A stretch of 64,000 nucleotides of DNA, taken from Topomyia yanbarensis. Its lineage: Eukaryota; Arthropoda; Insecta; Diptera; Culicidae. A program made the position numbers and the translations under genes. The notes beneath the pieces were generated by a model. That model did no database searches. It was not told where the DNA came from and worked only from the letters and a program-made list of their open reading frames with translations. Shown in pieces: positions 32,941 through 45,290 of this stretch; positions within the stretch are counted from its first letter, which is position 1; each line of letters begins with the position of its first letter. The DNA lies in NCBI RefSeq assembly GCF_030247195.1, contig NC_080671.1, forward strand, positions 207,291,456 through 207,355,455, written 5' to 3'.

Positions 32941-34565
32941 ATTTTTTTGTTTCCACTGGAAAGCTAAGAAAATTTTACATAGAAAAATACACTAATATCT
33001 TACAGTAAAGTGAATTTAGCACTCTTTTAGAAGTAAATTAGTTCAAAGTTAGTGTGTTTTCAGCGTTTTTGCTAATTTCCTTCAAAATAGTAAATAACAA
33101 ATAACACCTTTATTATTATCGAATTGATGCATCTTAGCAAGTTCTACAATTCCTTCTTTGAGTTTGTATCAGTATCTCTTCATTTCGACACAAAATCATT
33201 TTAATCACATCATTACATTAGCAAAAACAACGATTTTGAACCCAATGCATCGTACTCCCCAATTTGTAGTATGCTTCGCCTAGCGTCGCTTCCGAAGGAC
33301 TTTTAATTTGACTATCGAAAGAGGCTATCGACCTTATCAAGAGTTCGTGAACGCAATCTTCGGTGAAGAGTCTGTTTCACTCTGATGACTGGCCGACGAC
33401 AGGCTGGCACAATTGAAGCTACCCGTAGAAATGAGAAAGTTGTTATGCAACTGGGGAAGCTCGGGACTGTTGCGAATTCGAGAATGTTGCTATTGTCCAC
33501 TTCATACCTTTAACCTTCTCGGAAATCTACGGAGCACATATGCAAAGTTTGGAGTCGATCCGTGCAGCGGTGATGCTCGGTCATCGCAAAAACACTTTCA
33601 TTTTTATATTATAGTAAGATTATATGCAAAATTCCACTATTCTCGCAATCAATTCACGAACCAACCAACAAACACAGTTCAGTAAAAGAAAATACCTGGT
33701 AAAAATTTGTTTCCTATTTCCAATTAATTACTTGAACAAAGCCACGACCGAGCGATTCGATAGTACTCACTTGACCCTCGAATCATCAACGAATCGTATA
33801 TGTGCGCTCTTTGAATTCATTAGAAGTTATATTAGCACGTTTCAAGCAATTTGTAACTTCATTCCGATGACCTTCTAAGGAAAAACATCCAAATCGCATA
33901 GCATACCGAGCGGCATAACAAACATCACAGGTTTTCAAAGTGTTTACAGACTAGCGCTGAACATTTTCGGGTGCATCGGAATATTCAGAAACCAAGCACG
34001 GAAACATGATCGAATATTCCTGTTTTGCGAAGAAATATTCAACTTTTGATACCTTTACATTTCATTACTTTCGACCTCTTGTCATTTGGTCATTTGCAAT
34101 GGATTAACTCATGCACACATAGACACGGCCACTTAAACAGGTTTTTCTGAATTCCCCTTCCCGGAACCGTCGGAAAATGCCAAAGAAACTTTAATAAGCC
34201 ATCGACCAAGCAACGGCTTTCAAATGCAAGCAATGTATTTGTAATACAGCCATTGCCGAAAAAATTGGCCTTTCTGTACTAGCCATTGCTCAAAAACGAC
34301 CCTTCCTGTGTAAGGAAGTTAGAAGCAGCTTCTCATGTACCCAAGAACAAAAAATAAACAAAGTGTTGTACTCACCAAGGTATTCACCAACCCAGCTATA
34401 ATTATCGGAACCGGCTTCTTGACTGACATAAAGTAATCAATTGTTTTAATTGAAAATATTTTACTGATTTATTATAGTTACCTTGTGCCAAATCTTCCGC
34501 AGCCCTTTATCACAAAAGCAGTTCACCATAATAACGACGACTGTCAACAAAAAATTACCTAATAT
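32941..34565. other. No recognisable gene
   Basis: AT-rich, short frames only (all under 95 codons, none with a known motif). No transposon ends were seen. Confidence 0.35.
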
Positions 34566-34745
34566 TTTGTTTGAAGTGAGCTACCCAAAAATGGGTATAA
34601 ATCAATGACCTTGATTTTGGGTAACCGCCATTGCTCAATAGCTACCCAATACGAAGTTCACAGCGACGAACTTAAATTTTGGGTAATCTCTAAACTTCGC
34701 AGTGAGCAATTTTAACCCAAAAAATAGGTAACTTCGATTTTCAGG
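34566..34745. repeat. MITE-like segment rich in tttgggta/tacccaaa
   Basis: At least six copies of a wwwTGGGTA motif occur in both orientations within 180 bp (for example ctacccaaaaatgggtat, gattttgggtaacc and acccaaaaaataggtaac). Two partly symmetric halves are each linked to gaagtt and cagtgagc blocks. It is probably a degraded palindromic MITE. Confidence 0.5.
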
Positions 34746-36076
34746 GTACACTTTTCTCTGCATAGTCAAAGGGAGAGGCCCGTTTCATTACATCATATCT
34801 AACAGAAACGTCAAACGAAGAAAATTGCGTTCAAAAATTTCCTTGTAACTTTTAAATTTATTTAACAAAGCACACAGAAGGCTATTAATTCTACTATCAC
34901 CTCTGCATTTACTCATTGCAGGATCGTATAAGCATATTACATGTTTTTCGCGAAAATAATAGGGAGATAATTGATAACTATTATTTTATTACATTTTGCC
35001 GATCGCTTTTGCTATTATGCTCTTTTACATATGAGGTTTTGGCAACACCGTTTGTAGATGGTACATTTTACTGTGACGTTTTGAGAGACGGGATTGTAGT
35101 TGTGATATATTTCATGCGCTATATTGCAACCGAGAGTGTAGATATGAGGTTTGGCATTGGCAAAACATACTAACTACAGTCGACTTGGAGAAACATCACA
35201 ACGCAAAACATCACATCTACAAAATATTAGCAAAACTTTGGTATACTATACGTGACATTTTGAATTAAGATTAAATTAACATATAAAGAGTTATCATTTT
35301 TCTCTATTATTTGTGGACGATAAAGAGTCAATGCTTAGCTTTTATTTGGCCTAGTAAACTCAGTTTGTTTACATTTGTTAGTTATTACGTTTTGAATAAA
35401 CGGTATAGATTTATTGTCGTCGTTTATGATTGAAAATATTGAATAGATTAAAAATATTAAAAAATGTAAAATAAGGAAAGAGAAGCTGTACCGCTCGCGT
35501 CTGGTGGCTGTACTGGGGGCAGTATTTCTTTGTCATGTTACTGCTTTGCTTACAGACTGCCGTACAGCGCTGGGCATCCTGCAATAGCGAACGACAGCAG
35601 CAAAAGAGAAATGAGAATGTAGGCAGAAAAATTACAGCCGCAGAAAAGGTAGGCATTTTGCATCCTTGGGCATGTGCCTAGAAGCGACTGAGCCCACCAT
35701 ATGTTGACTACTGTGTACGTTTGTACATCAACATAGGATTGCCACCCCCTGGTTAGAAAAGATCGACGCTTCGCGTAATTGAAATTTTGTAATTTGTTTC
35801 TCGCATCAATAAAGGTATTATATATGCAATTTGATAATAATATTAATGGTTTTAAAATAATTTATATAAGGAAAAGAGTGAAAAAATTTCAATAAAATTG
35901 CCTTTGGTTCACTTCAATTCATTTTCGGGTCCATCAATTTTACTTGGATCGGGCTCAAATTTTACAGGTGTTCTTGTCAGGTTAAAAGGAAACTTTTTCA
36001 GCCCTGCGCTCGTTGATACGGCTATATTGAATTTTTGTCTAATAACTCGCGGCCAGTCTAATGGGGGTACAATATG
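34746..36076. other. No recognisable gene
   Basis: AT-rich. A loosely symmetric pair (tttgtagatg near 35,050 and catctacaaaat near 35,215) hints at another decayed inverted-repeat element. Open frames are short. Confidence 0.3.
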
Positions 36077-38563
36077 TATGGGGCATTCCACGCACAATTT
36101 GCCACGAAAACTTTTTTCCCAGATAATTTTTTTTCTCGGTTTAGTAGTCAAAAATATTCGACACGTATTTTTTTATTTCAACATAGTAGGCGAGACTATC
36201 GAGATTTTTTGTGTTTAATTTCACCATTTGAAAAAAAAAAACCTACTTTTTTCAATCGCTCGTACTGTCAAAAGTAAAGAAGGTACCAAAAATTGCCCAA
36301 AACATGAAATGTGCGCCTTTTTCATAGCGTTCGGATGAAGTATATTAATACTTACTCAACGTATTGGTTTCATGGAAAATATTAAAAAGTTTTAAACATA
36401 TCGATCTTTTCACACTTGGACATGATTTTTTTTCTTTTTTTATTGGATGAAATAGGAAAATCATTTTTCTTGATGCCATAAAAATTTGGGAGTGGGCAAT
36501 TAAATACTTACGGAGATATGAATTTTTCAATAGCGCATTGGGCGCGAAAAGTACCGCCACGCACTTCACTCATACTCAGGTTTGACTGTATGAGATTTTA
36601 CACACTACCACGTTGTGTAAAACACTCTTGCAATTAACTTCATTATCATTATTCATTATTATATTATTTATTAGAAATAAATAAAAATAAACAATAATAA
36701 TTATTCAACGGATTGACTTGATTTTTTTATGAGGATGCATAATATGTGTAGCCAGTCGATGAACAACGGAAAACTGAATAAAAAAAATTCTCTCATTATT
36801 TTTAAGAAAAATGAATGAATTTTACATAAAAATATCAGATTTTTCGGATTTTATAATGCTATTCCATATTCCAAAATTCAAACCATTTTATATTTTTTTT
36901 GTTAATCGAGTAAATAATAGTCCAAATTTTAAAAATCTTATTGAATTTCCTGTTTCAGTCAATTTTATCAAGAGTTATCATATTCGCCGTGGCGCTCCTC
37001 GACGTGGAAATGGTTAGACGTCTACTCTTGGAACGCTTGTGTGGTTCTGTATGACAGCAATTTTTTCTCGTACATAATGAATGTATAAATAAATCTTAAC
37101 ATTACAAAAGCGGTCCATTGTTGCCTTACCTTCAAAATCGTAAACCAAAATCACTTTCGGTTTAAGCACTTTACATCAGACGCCCCCCTAAAGGAAAACA
37201 TACACAGCCAATGCGTTATGTTTGTTTTAGATTATTATTGTTTTATACTCAATGTTGTAGTTGATTTTATAATATAAAACAATTGGCAATATCTTTGTAT
37301 GAGATAATTTTTAAAATGATTAAAATATGATATTTGTATTCTGGCGATAAATGATTGCTGAAGAGAGATTCTTGCAGTTCTGCAAAAATTTTGAACGAAT
37401 GCTTTTCAAGTTTCTGGCGCTTTTTCAATCTTGTTTTCAGTTTAGTTACCTATCTTTTCTACGTCGTACTCTTAACTCCATTCTTTTTGAAAACCTTGAA
37501 TGTTTGCATTTATTTTTCTGATGGTGTTCGTCAACATTTTAAAAATGTGAAACGTTGTGCTAATTTTTTTCACCACAAATCTGACTGCATTCACCCCACA
37601 CAGTGACATTTTCGCACAAAAGCCTATGGAAAAGGTGCTTGCGACGAAGTCATTATTTGTCGAGCCAGTTTACAAATGATCAATGATGATCAAATGTGGA
37701 CCGCAACTGAGTCGTACGATGTGGCAAGGAAAGCTGCTTTGTCACGCAATGTTTCAAGTTCAAATCTCAGAATAACATAGGAAACGTGCCAATCGAACCA
37801 ATGATGCAAGAGCAGAGAAAAATCCACAGAATTGTTTCGAAAAATGCCATATCTGGACCACAATCTTTTCACTATGTTGAGACGAACGTGGACTTCAAAT
37901 TAAAACTGAAAATCTTTTCTTCCGGCAACACTGTTGAATGATTAAGACTAAATAAATCTGAAATTAAACATACATCTAAATGCAATAAATAGTAAAGCTA
38001 ATCGCAAGTGTGTTTTACACAACGCGCTGGTGGGTAAAACTTCATACACCCAAGTCTCAGTACGAGCGAAGCGCGTGGCGGTACGTTTTTCGCACGCAAG
38101 GCGCTATTGATAAATTCATATCTCCGTAAGTATTTAATTGCCCACTTTCAAATTTTTATGGCATCAAGAAAAATGATTTTCCTATTTAATACAATAAAAA
38201 AAAAGAAAAAAAATCATGTCCAAGTTTGAAATAAAAAATAGATTTGTTTTAAACTTTTCAATATTTTCCATAAAACCAATACGTTGAGTAAGTATTAATA
38301 TACTTAATCAAAAGGTGGGGAAAAGGCGCACATTTCATGTCTTGGGAACTTTTTGGTATCTTCTTTAGTTTTAACAGTACGAGCGATTGAAAAAGTAGGT
38401 TTTTTCAAATGGTGAAATTAAACACAAAAAATCTCGAAAGTCTCGCCTACTATGTTGAAATAAAAAAATACGTGTCGAATATTTTTGACTACTAAACCGA
38501 GAAAAAAAAATTTCTGAGCGAAAAAAAAATTTTGTGGCAAATTTTGCGTGGAATGCCCCGTAT
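36077..38563. mobile_element. Inverted-arm element, 2.49 kb with about 560-bp arms
   Basis: The left arm, about 36,077-36,637, and the right arm, about 37,998-38,563, are inverted copies, roughly 80-85% alike. The ends read atggggcattccacgc and gcgtggaatgccccgt. Arms also share ctcatatctccgtaagtattt-type blocks and a run around ttgactactaaaccgag. The 1.36-kb interior encodes no transposase and contains a repeat also found at 3,714-3,882. It is probably a non-autonomous foldback DNA element. Confidence 0.8.
37016..37193. repeat. Dispersed repeat, partner of 3,714-3,882
   Basis: Reverse-complement match to the earlier stretch (ctcttggaacgc, cgtacataatgaatg, ccattgttgcctt, ttttggtttaagcac-like blocks). 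It lies within the loop of the inverted-arm element. Confidence 0.7.
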
Positions 38564-40305
38564 TTTGTTGCTGCAGCACTATTCTGCAATACGCTGAACA
38601 GTCCAGCCACGCGAAGATTTCTAGCGACGTCAGTGGAATTGTCATTTCATGTTTTGACATTTTTGTTTTGAAATAAAGAAATATATTCTGCCCTCTCGTA
38701 GGCTGACGGGTTTGACGGTACTGCAAACATCTTCAAGCATATTTGAGCAGACACCTGCTTTAAGATGGTTATTGCATTACGCCTCGATAGTGGTGCATCG
38801 AGGAGAGCGAGAGGGCTTATGGGCCTTTTTTATGTTTTTTATTTCATACTCTGCACCAGCCCAAACTAACAGTCAGCTAAGAGCCTGTGCACAACGGCGT
38901 GGCCGATTGGCGGGTCGCCGTGGAGTGACTTTTTCTGTGGGCTGTGTTTGCAGACATTGTTCAACAGCTTAACGGCTGTCTTTTTGAGCACGGCTCGCAG
39001 TGGGAGTCATTGTGTGTCGATTTGTCGGTCGACCTCGTCAACGTGCACAGGCGCATTAAAAAAATGACAGTTGAACCCTATTAGTTGTGTTGTGTTGTAA
39101 TAATTGTAGTTTTTAGTACTATTGTAAAATTGTTATGTGCTAGTCGTATGTCTATCTGTGTATGTGTTCGTCTGAGTATTTGTGAGATATGGGTCAGGGA
39201 ATGGATGCAGAACTGGCTTATATGATAGAATAGTGGGTAATCCTTCTTTGGATCACTTTTTATCGGTGTTCAATTCGTGCATTCCATTCGACTCATTCGG
39301 ATTGGATAAATGAAGGTACGATTAATTTACCGACGCACATCAATCATCCATTCCCGGTCAGCATAGCATGAGAAACTTTTAACGGAATGCAATTGTCGTT
39401 AATAGTAAATATATATCATTTTCTGGCATTTAGACGATTCCAAATAGTTTTATTGCATGTTACATGTGTGTTGTTCAAATAATACTCAATAATAATATTA
39501 ACTCTTCTCGTTATTTCATTTTGTTTTATTTATTTTCGGTCCCATGCGTCACATTCCTATGATGACCTCTCCGAGTTCATTCATCAAAAAAAGGTAACAT
39601 TGCTGCCAACAATGACTATTCGCTACCATCAGACGTCGCCAGGTTTTAGAAGAATTGAGATGTACTCTCATACTCAATTGAATCAGATAAGTAGGAACGA
39701 CCAAAAACTGCAAGTAGCATATTACACATGTCTTATTTTAACACATTAAATATTATTTGTATTAACTTATTATTTACAGGTAACACACATATCTCAACAC
39801 ACAACACTTCCCATACACACGTAAACATTCAAACTCGCAAATATACAAATGCTCGACAGGTGACTGGGCCAAGTGCATTCACTCGTAGGATCTATCATTT
39901 CGATGATCGCCTCGATTCTACCAAAACAGTGCACAATTAAGTTGATTTAAGCTAGTCTCGTCTGGTGAATGCATGTAACCTGGAAGCCCCAGACACGACA
40001 GGACGAGACGGACAGATGACGGACAGGACTTCACGGGGCCTAGTTCAGATTTTTAGGCATTCTTCAATGCACGGCTAGCGACATAAAAAAAGAAAGGATC
40101 TGCTATGTGTGGTGGTTCGCTATTTAAGTATTGGTAGAGTTTGAAGTACTAATGTATGTCTTTCACGTGATGATCATAAATTCAGCTGTATCTTGTACCT
40201 ATCTAATCTATTACGTCTCTCATATATTGTCCTTTATTTCTTCTTTTTGAGTCCTATACTGCCATTCTACACCCGCCTTCAGCTGGGTCAGCAAAGATGA
40301 TGATA
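38564..40305. other. No recognisable gene
   Basis: Mixed sequence with frames under 90 codons. From 39,780 to 39,850 it is rich in acaca-type repeats, similar in flavour to the satellite that follows. Confidence 0.35.
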
Positions 40306-41690
40306 GTGAACGTCTTAACACTCACACATTCTCAAACGCGGTCTCAAGCGGGAACCTACAAAAATGCCCTCGCGCACGCGATTGCGAATCGATCACGTCC
40401 GGAAGTCTATTCTTGATCCTAGAAGCCTAGGTCCATGCCTTCAGCTGGACCAATTAAGAAAATACGCCCATACCTATTAGACAACACGTCTCATGGCGAC
40501 ATGACCGGGAACCCTATCGATATAAACGATCCCACTCTCTGCCAGAATTCTAACCGCGCACCGAAAATTTAATATCAGACTCACGGTTCACGCGACCATT
40601 CAAGAACACACGTTACAAAATCACGTCAGCGCACAAACGTTAGAGCCCCTCGCAATTGTCCAAGCAACTTACGCCCACGAACTCGCAAACATGATTACAC
40701 CCCGGTGATAAGGTGAAAATCTCAGCACTCATAAACTTAGCAACACGATCTCAAGCGTCAACCTACAAACTCCCGCGCTCGCGCCGTCATGAATCGGGAT
40801 CGTCCGGAAGACTCTATCCTCGGTACCAGCAATCTAGGTCCTTGTTAATTAATAAAAAAAATAATAAAATTGAAAAATAACTCCCATATCCACTAGACAA
40901 AACGTTCCATGGCGACATGACCGGAAACTCTAGTGATATGGGGTAACTCTCTCCCTGTCAGAATGTGATCCGTACACCGAAAGCTAAAGATCAGAATGAC
41001 GGTCCGCGAATATATGAATGGCCGCAGGGTTTCAAAATCGAATTTATACACGCGAAGTCACATACACGCGAGCACACGCGACAAACACGTCAACATACGA
41101 ACGCTTTAGCCCTTCGCGATCATCTACGCACACCTATGCCCGCGATCGCGTAAACTTGATAACACTCCGGCAATTGTGTGAACGTTTTAGTACTTACAAA
41201 GTTACAAACGCGGTCTCAAACGCGAACCCGCAAACGCGCGCGATCATGAATCGGTCACGTCCGGAAAACTGTAGCCTTCATTCTAGCAATTTAGGTCCAT
41301 ACATTCAGTTGGACCAATCCAAAAAAAATAAAGCTCATATCCACTAGACCACGCGTTCTACGGCGACATGAATGGGAATTCTAATGATATGTAAGAACCC
41401 ACTTTCTTCTGGAATCTGAACCGTACACAAAAAATTAAGTATCAGATTCACGGTCCGCGCGCGATCATTCTAGAACACACGCGAATACGCGAAAGGCACA
41501 CGGTTATGAAATAGAATTTATACACGCGAAGTTCATACACGTTAGCACACGCGACATACAAACGCGATCGAGCACGTTAACATACAAATGTTCGAGCCCT
41601 TCGCGATGATACACGCGATCGCGAGTCCCTACGCCCGCACATGCCTGAACCGTACAATGAATATCACATTCAGAATCACGGCCCGCTACA
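40306..41690. repeat. Diverged satellite, units of about 405-465 bp, three-plus copies
   Basis: Equivalent points: gtgaacgtcttaaca at 40,306, ggtgaaaatctcagcac near 40,712 and gtgaacgttttagtac near 41,177. Each unit has in order an acgcggtctcaa block, an acgtccgga block, taggtcc, an optional ctggaccaat, a ccactagac...ggcgacatga block, a run of acacgcg/gcgatcg, and gaatc...tcacggtccgc. A partial fourth unit ends near 41,690. CpG content is strikingly higher than in the surroundings. Confidence 0.85.
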
Positions 41691-41920
41691 ATTGGCCTAT
41701 TGCAGTGTTTTATTGGGCGACATTGCCTGTCTCGTCTGCAAATTGTAGTATGTGATTCTGACGGGGAGCCCTTCCGAGAACCTAGCTCTACAGCTCCAGT
41801 AGGACAACTCTCGAAAAAGAAAAAAAAATAAAGAAATATATTCTGATCTCAATAAATAATATTTAAATTTCAATATAAAAGCAAATGATAATTAATCGTT
41901 AGCTAAATAGTGGTATAAAT

Positions 41921-42793
41921 ATGGCCAATGTCATCATTCATGCAGTCCAACAACAGCATGCAGTACCAAACACCGTGTATCATGCCCTTTATGCACATTA
42001 TTATTTGGGAATGAGCAAAAAAGATATTGCTACAATTTACGGCAAGAGCTTGTTCACAATTTATTCGTGGTTAAGAAAGTTCGAAAATGAAGGTGTCTAC
42101 CAACGGAAAAAGCGGATCCAAATCTACAAGAAGTTCAACGCGGAAATGAGATTATGGTTAGTGCAATTGTACCAGGAGCATCCTTTGCTATTGTTGGACG
42201 AAGCTAAGGAGAAGTTTCAAAAGCACTTTCAAATAAGCATAATTGTTTCCTCGGTTTGTTTCATTCTGCATGAAGCTGGACTTCTGGCTATTCCGTGGGA
42301 CATTTATAATTTGGTGTTCTTGGACGAAGTGAGTTTTGACAACAGGGATATGTTACGCCGTAAGGGATATGGTGTTGTGGGGCAAAAAGTTATTTACAGT
42401 GGTGAATTTTGCCGCAGACCACGTTTATCTTTCTTGTGTTTCTTTGGATCAGACGGAATTTTGGATAGTTTTTGGACGGATGGAACGTTTAACCGCACTA
42501 AATTTTTTGACTGCGCTCGCGAGTTCGCACTACGAAATCCGAAAGTCTATCAATATCCACGATTGCATTCAGTTTGGATAATGGATGGTGCAAGAATTCA
42601 CTGCGATGCTAACATTATTAGATATCTGCGATCAATAGGCATACTACCAATATTCCTTCCGGCTTACTGTCCCTTTTTCAATCCCATAGAAATAGTTTTC
42701 GGTCTTATCAAAAAACGCATGCAACGAACACGACAAGAGAATACACCAATTATGAGTGACGTATGCGAAACTATAAGCTATTTTAATAAATAA
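41921..42793 (+). CDS. IS630/Tc1/mariner-type transposase (DD34E)
   Basis: A 290-residue frame with no stop. Residues 30-58 form a helix-turn-helix (MSKKDIATIYGKSLFTIYSW) for DNA binding. Catalytic acids are D135 (LVFLDEVSFD), D222 (VWIMDGARIH) and E257 (FFNPIEIVF), with 34 residues between the last two. The triad is complete. The stretch between HTH and core is short (FILHEAGLLAIPWD), and the whole is shorter than the usual 330-350 residues, so an in-frame internal deletion is possible. The start is the first ATG after an AT-rich leader; no clear terminal inverted repeats were found. A cluster of a 15-bp motif follows. Confidence 0.85.
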   Translation: MANVIIHAVQQQHAVPNTVYHALYAHYYLGMSKKDIATIYGKSLFTIYSWLRKFENEGVYQRKKRIQIYKKFNAEMRLWLVQLYQEHPLLLLDEAKEKFQKHFQISIIVSSVCFILHEAGLLAIPWDIYNLVFLDEVSFDNRDMLRRKGYGVVGQKVIYSGEFCRRPRLSFLCFFGSDGILDSFWTDGTFNRTKFFDCAREFALRNPKVYQYPRLHSVWIMDGARIHCDANIIRYLRSIGILPIFLPAYCPFFNPIEIVFGLIKKRMQRTRQENTPIMSDVCETISYFNK

Positions 42794-42875
42794 TCCTATA
42801 AAAGCCTGTTCGCTCATTGCGGTTACTATTACGGGGGAAATTTCTACCCAGAAAAAGGACTACAGACACATTGCA

Positions 42876-43304
42876 GCGTTAGGGGACAACGTTTGCACGC
42901 ATTAAGCAACTGTTAACAGCTTGTCGTTTGAAAAATCCTACGATGTACGCTCAAAACACTTAATTGAATACTTTAAAAGTCCTAACACAACGTTAATGTT
43001 ATGGGTTCGATATTTTTCAGGTTGTCATTTCATTCTGAGAGGTGAAAATGTCGCGTTAGGGGACAACAGGGCAAAATATTGATTTTCCAACCTACACTTG
43101 TATTAATCAAAAAACCTGCTCTATCTCAAACTTTAGAGCATCCATTTGTTCTACGGAATTTGATCATCGATAGTCACAGAACAATACAGTATACTTAGAT
43201 TTTCGTGCTTTCATGAAATTTTTTTCACGACCGTTGTAAACGCTGCGTTAGAGGACACCAAAATGAACACAAACGGTCGCATATGAAGTGTTGTCCCCTA
43301 ACGC
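42876..43304. repeat. Cluster of gcgttaggggacaac motifs
   Basis: Exact copies lie at 42,876-42,890 and 43,053-43,067, a variant (gcgttagaggacacc) at 43,245-43,259, and an inverted exact copy at 43,290-43,304. Two more exact copies lie at 58,342 and 58,512. Spacing of the direct copies is 177 and 192 bp. Possibly subterminal transposase-binding sites or MITE ends. Confidence 0.75.
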
Positions 43305-44400
43305 GACCGAAGTGTTTATTGAAGCTCAAACAGAGCGAAGTATATTGCCTCTAGACATGTAGATAACTCAAAACAAAGATTTAAAATGCCAAACTAGATG
43401 TATTTCTAGTTTCACCTTCATGTGTATTTTACAAATGATATTTAGAAATCAAATTAATATGGATTGAGAACAGGCCACACCGCATACCATAGTGTGGCCC
43501 GGTATAGAAGAGATTGTAGACCACAATCGCCACTTTCTAATGGTTCGAAAAAGGTGGCTTCAAGTAGTTTTGGATAGTTGAATACATTATTGACATCGGA
43601 AAATATATTAAATAAAATTAACTGTTTATTAGGGTGACTCAACAATTTGTTATTTTGTTGACCAAATAAGTTTTTTCAGGCAATTTTAATGCGCTGACTT
43701 TGTTTTTTGACATTATAAAATCTTGAAAATAAAATTGACTGTTGATTAGGGCAGATCAAAAAACCTCATTAGGCTGGTTCAATATTTATTTTCTTGTTGC
43801 GTTAAAAATAAACAAATGTGACACTGAAGCAACTCAGCAAAGATAAGACTGTCAAACGATTATACTCAGTCAAGCAGTTATGATATTTACATAATGTATA
43901 TAATGTCGCGAAAAACCAGTAATACGGTTGAAGTAAAGATTTCGAAATAGAATCCCTTCCAGTTCAACCTCTGGCGTTTGTTCAACCGTTTCTATTCATA
44001 GATCTGCAAGAAGACACTTAATAGTTATGATTGCGGAAATTAATCAAAATGCAGCCGCTTTACGCGATTTTTGGAAAAGAAGGGAAAGACGCAGCTTTTG
44101 GAAAATTTAGATAAATTTTAGTACAAAAAAAATTGTTAAAAATCTGCACACAATTGCGGTATTATGGGTCAGCTGGCCGGCTTGTCACTGAATTATCTAA
44201 ATGATAAAAAACTGGAGAATTTCGTGAAATTGTATCTTTTATTTGCGAATTCTGAGAAATACGTATCCTCGATAAAATTTTGACTTTAACGTGCTATAAA
44301 AACATTAAAAAGCTGGGTTAAACTACGATGTTTGGTTCATGTAGAAGATCAACAATCAATTTCGAAAAAACAAACCGTGGTTTGTTCCAAGTGGCCAATA
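43305..44400. other. No recognisable gene
   Basis: AT-rich. Two diverged direct copies of aaataaaattaactgtttattagggt occur near 43,611 and 43,728. Nothing else was seen. Confidence 0.35.
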
Positions 44401-45160
44401 ATTATAAACTGTCCCGTTCCAATTTTTATTCAAAAATTTCTCCACGGTGATTTAGTTATAACCGTAAATCTCCGCCATCTTTTTATTTGTTGTGCTCCCA
44501 AGACCAATACGTTGGAAAAATTCGATCAAAAATGTCCATTTTCACTTAAAAGATGCAAATTTTCAAAAATTTCACAAAACTTTGGTTTTAAACTGTGAAG
44601 TCCCGTTCCATTTTTTTTTTTCAAAAATTCCTTCACGGTGGTTTAGTTGGAACCCCAAATCCCAGCATTCTTTTTATTTGTGCTGCTATCAAGCCTAGTT
44701 CGATGGGAATTTTTTTTCAATCGTAGGGCATTACAGTAAAATTTTCGATTTTCGAATCATTTTTTCAAAAATTTCCAAGTTCCTTGATCTAAAAAAAATT
44801 TATAATTTGTTTTCAGCGGTTTTCGATTTTTTTTTTCGATTTTCAACATTTCTTGTACTCTCTCTCCCCTTTGGATTTTCTCTTATATTATGAAAACAAT
44901 ATTCAAATGCCGCACCCCCTTAATGATGTCCGATTGCGCTAAAAACTTGCATAGATTACTTTTTCGATGTAATAGGCATTTTATGTAAGACTTTATGCGA
45001 AAATTTAAGATGACCAGTTTTATTGATATCTTGTCTCTTGAACACCCCTAGTTATCCATACAAACTTTGGTTTTAATCTGTGAAGCCCGGTTCCAATTTT
45101 TTTCAATAATTTATTCGCCAGAGGGGGTCCTGGGACCTAAAACTTTCGCCATTTTTTTCG
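44400..45160. repeat. Diverged tandem repeat, about 183-bp spacing
   Basis: The block cccgttccaattttt-(a/t)ttcaaaaatt...cacggtg.tttagtt occurs near 44,412 and 44,600, with a third, more distant version (gcccggttccaattttt) near 45,084. Linked segments with ccaaat...ctttttatttgt also recur. Confidence 0.65.
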
Positions 45161-45245
45161 TTCTGCTCCCCGATCGTGTGCTAAACAGTGTTATCCCGTC
45201 AATTTGAAAGAATATTTAAGGAGGACAAGTGAGTGTTATTCCCTA

Positions 45246-45290
45246 CTAGCTGTAACCCGGTGCGCTTCGCTACACCCATCAGGACTAAAC
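45246..45290. repeat. ctagctgtaacccggtgcgc-type repeat end
   Basis: The phrase ctagctgtaacccggtgcgc followed by ttcgctacaccc resembles the start of a dispersed repeat seen in many arthropod genomes. A variant, ctagctaatacccatcgcgc, occurs at 49,462. Family not assigned. Confidence 0.4.
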
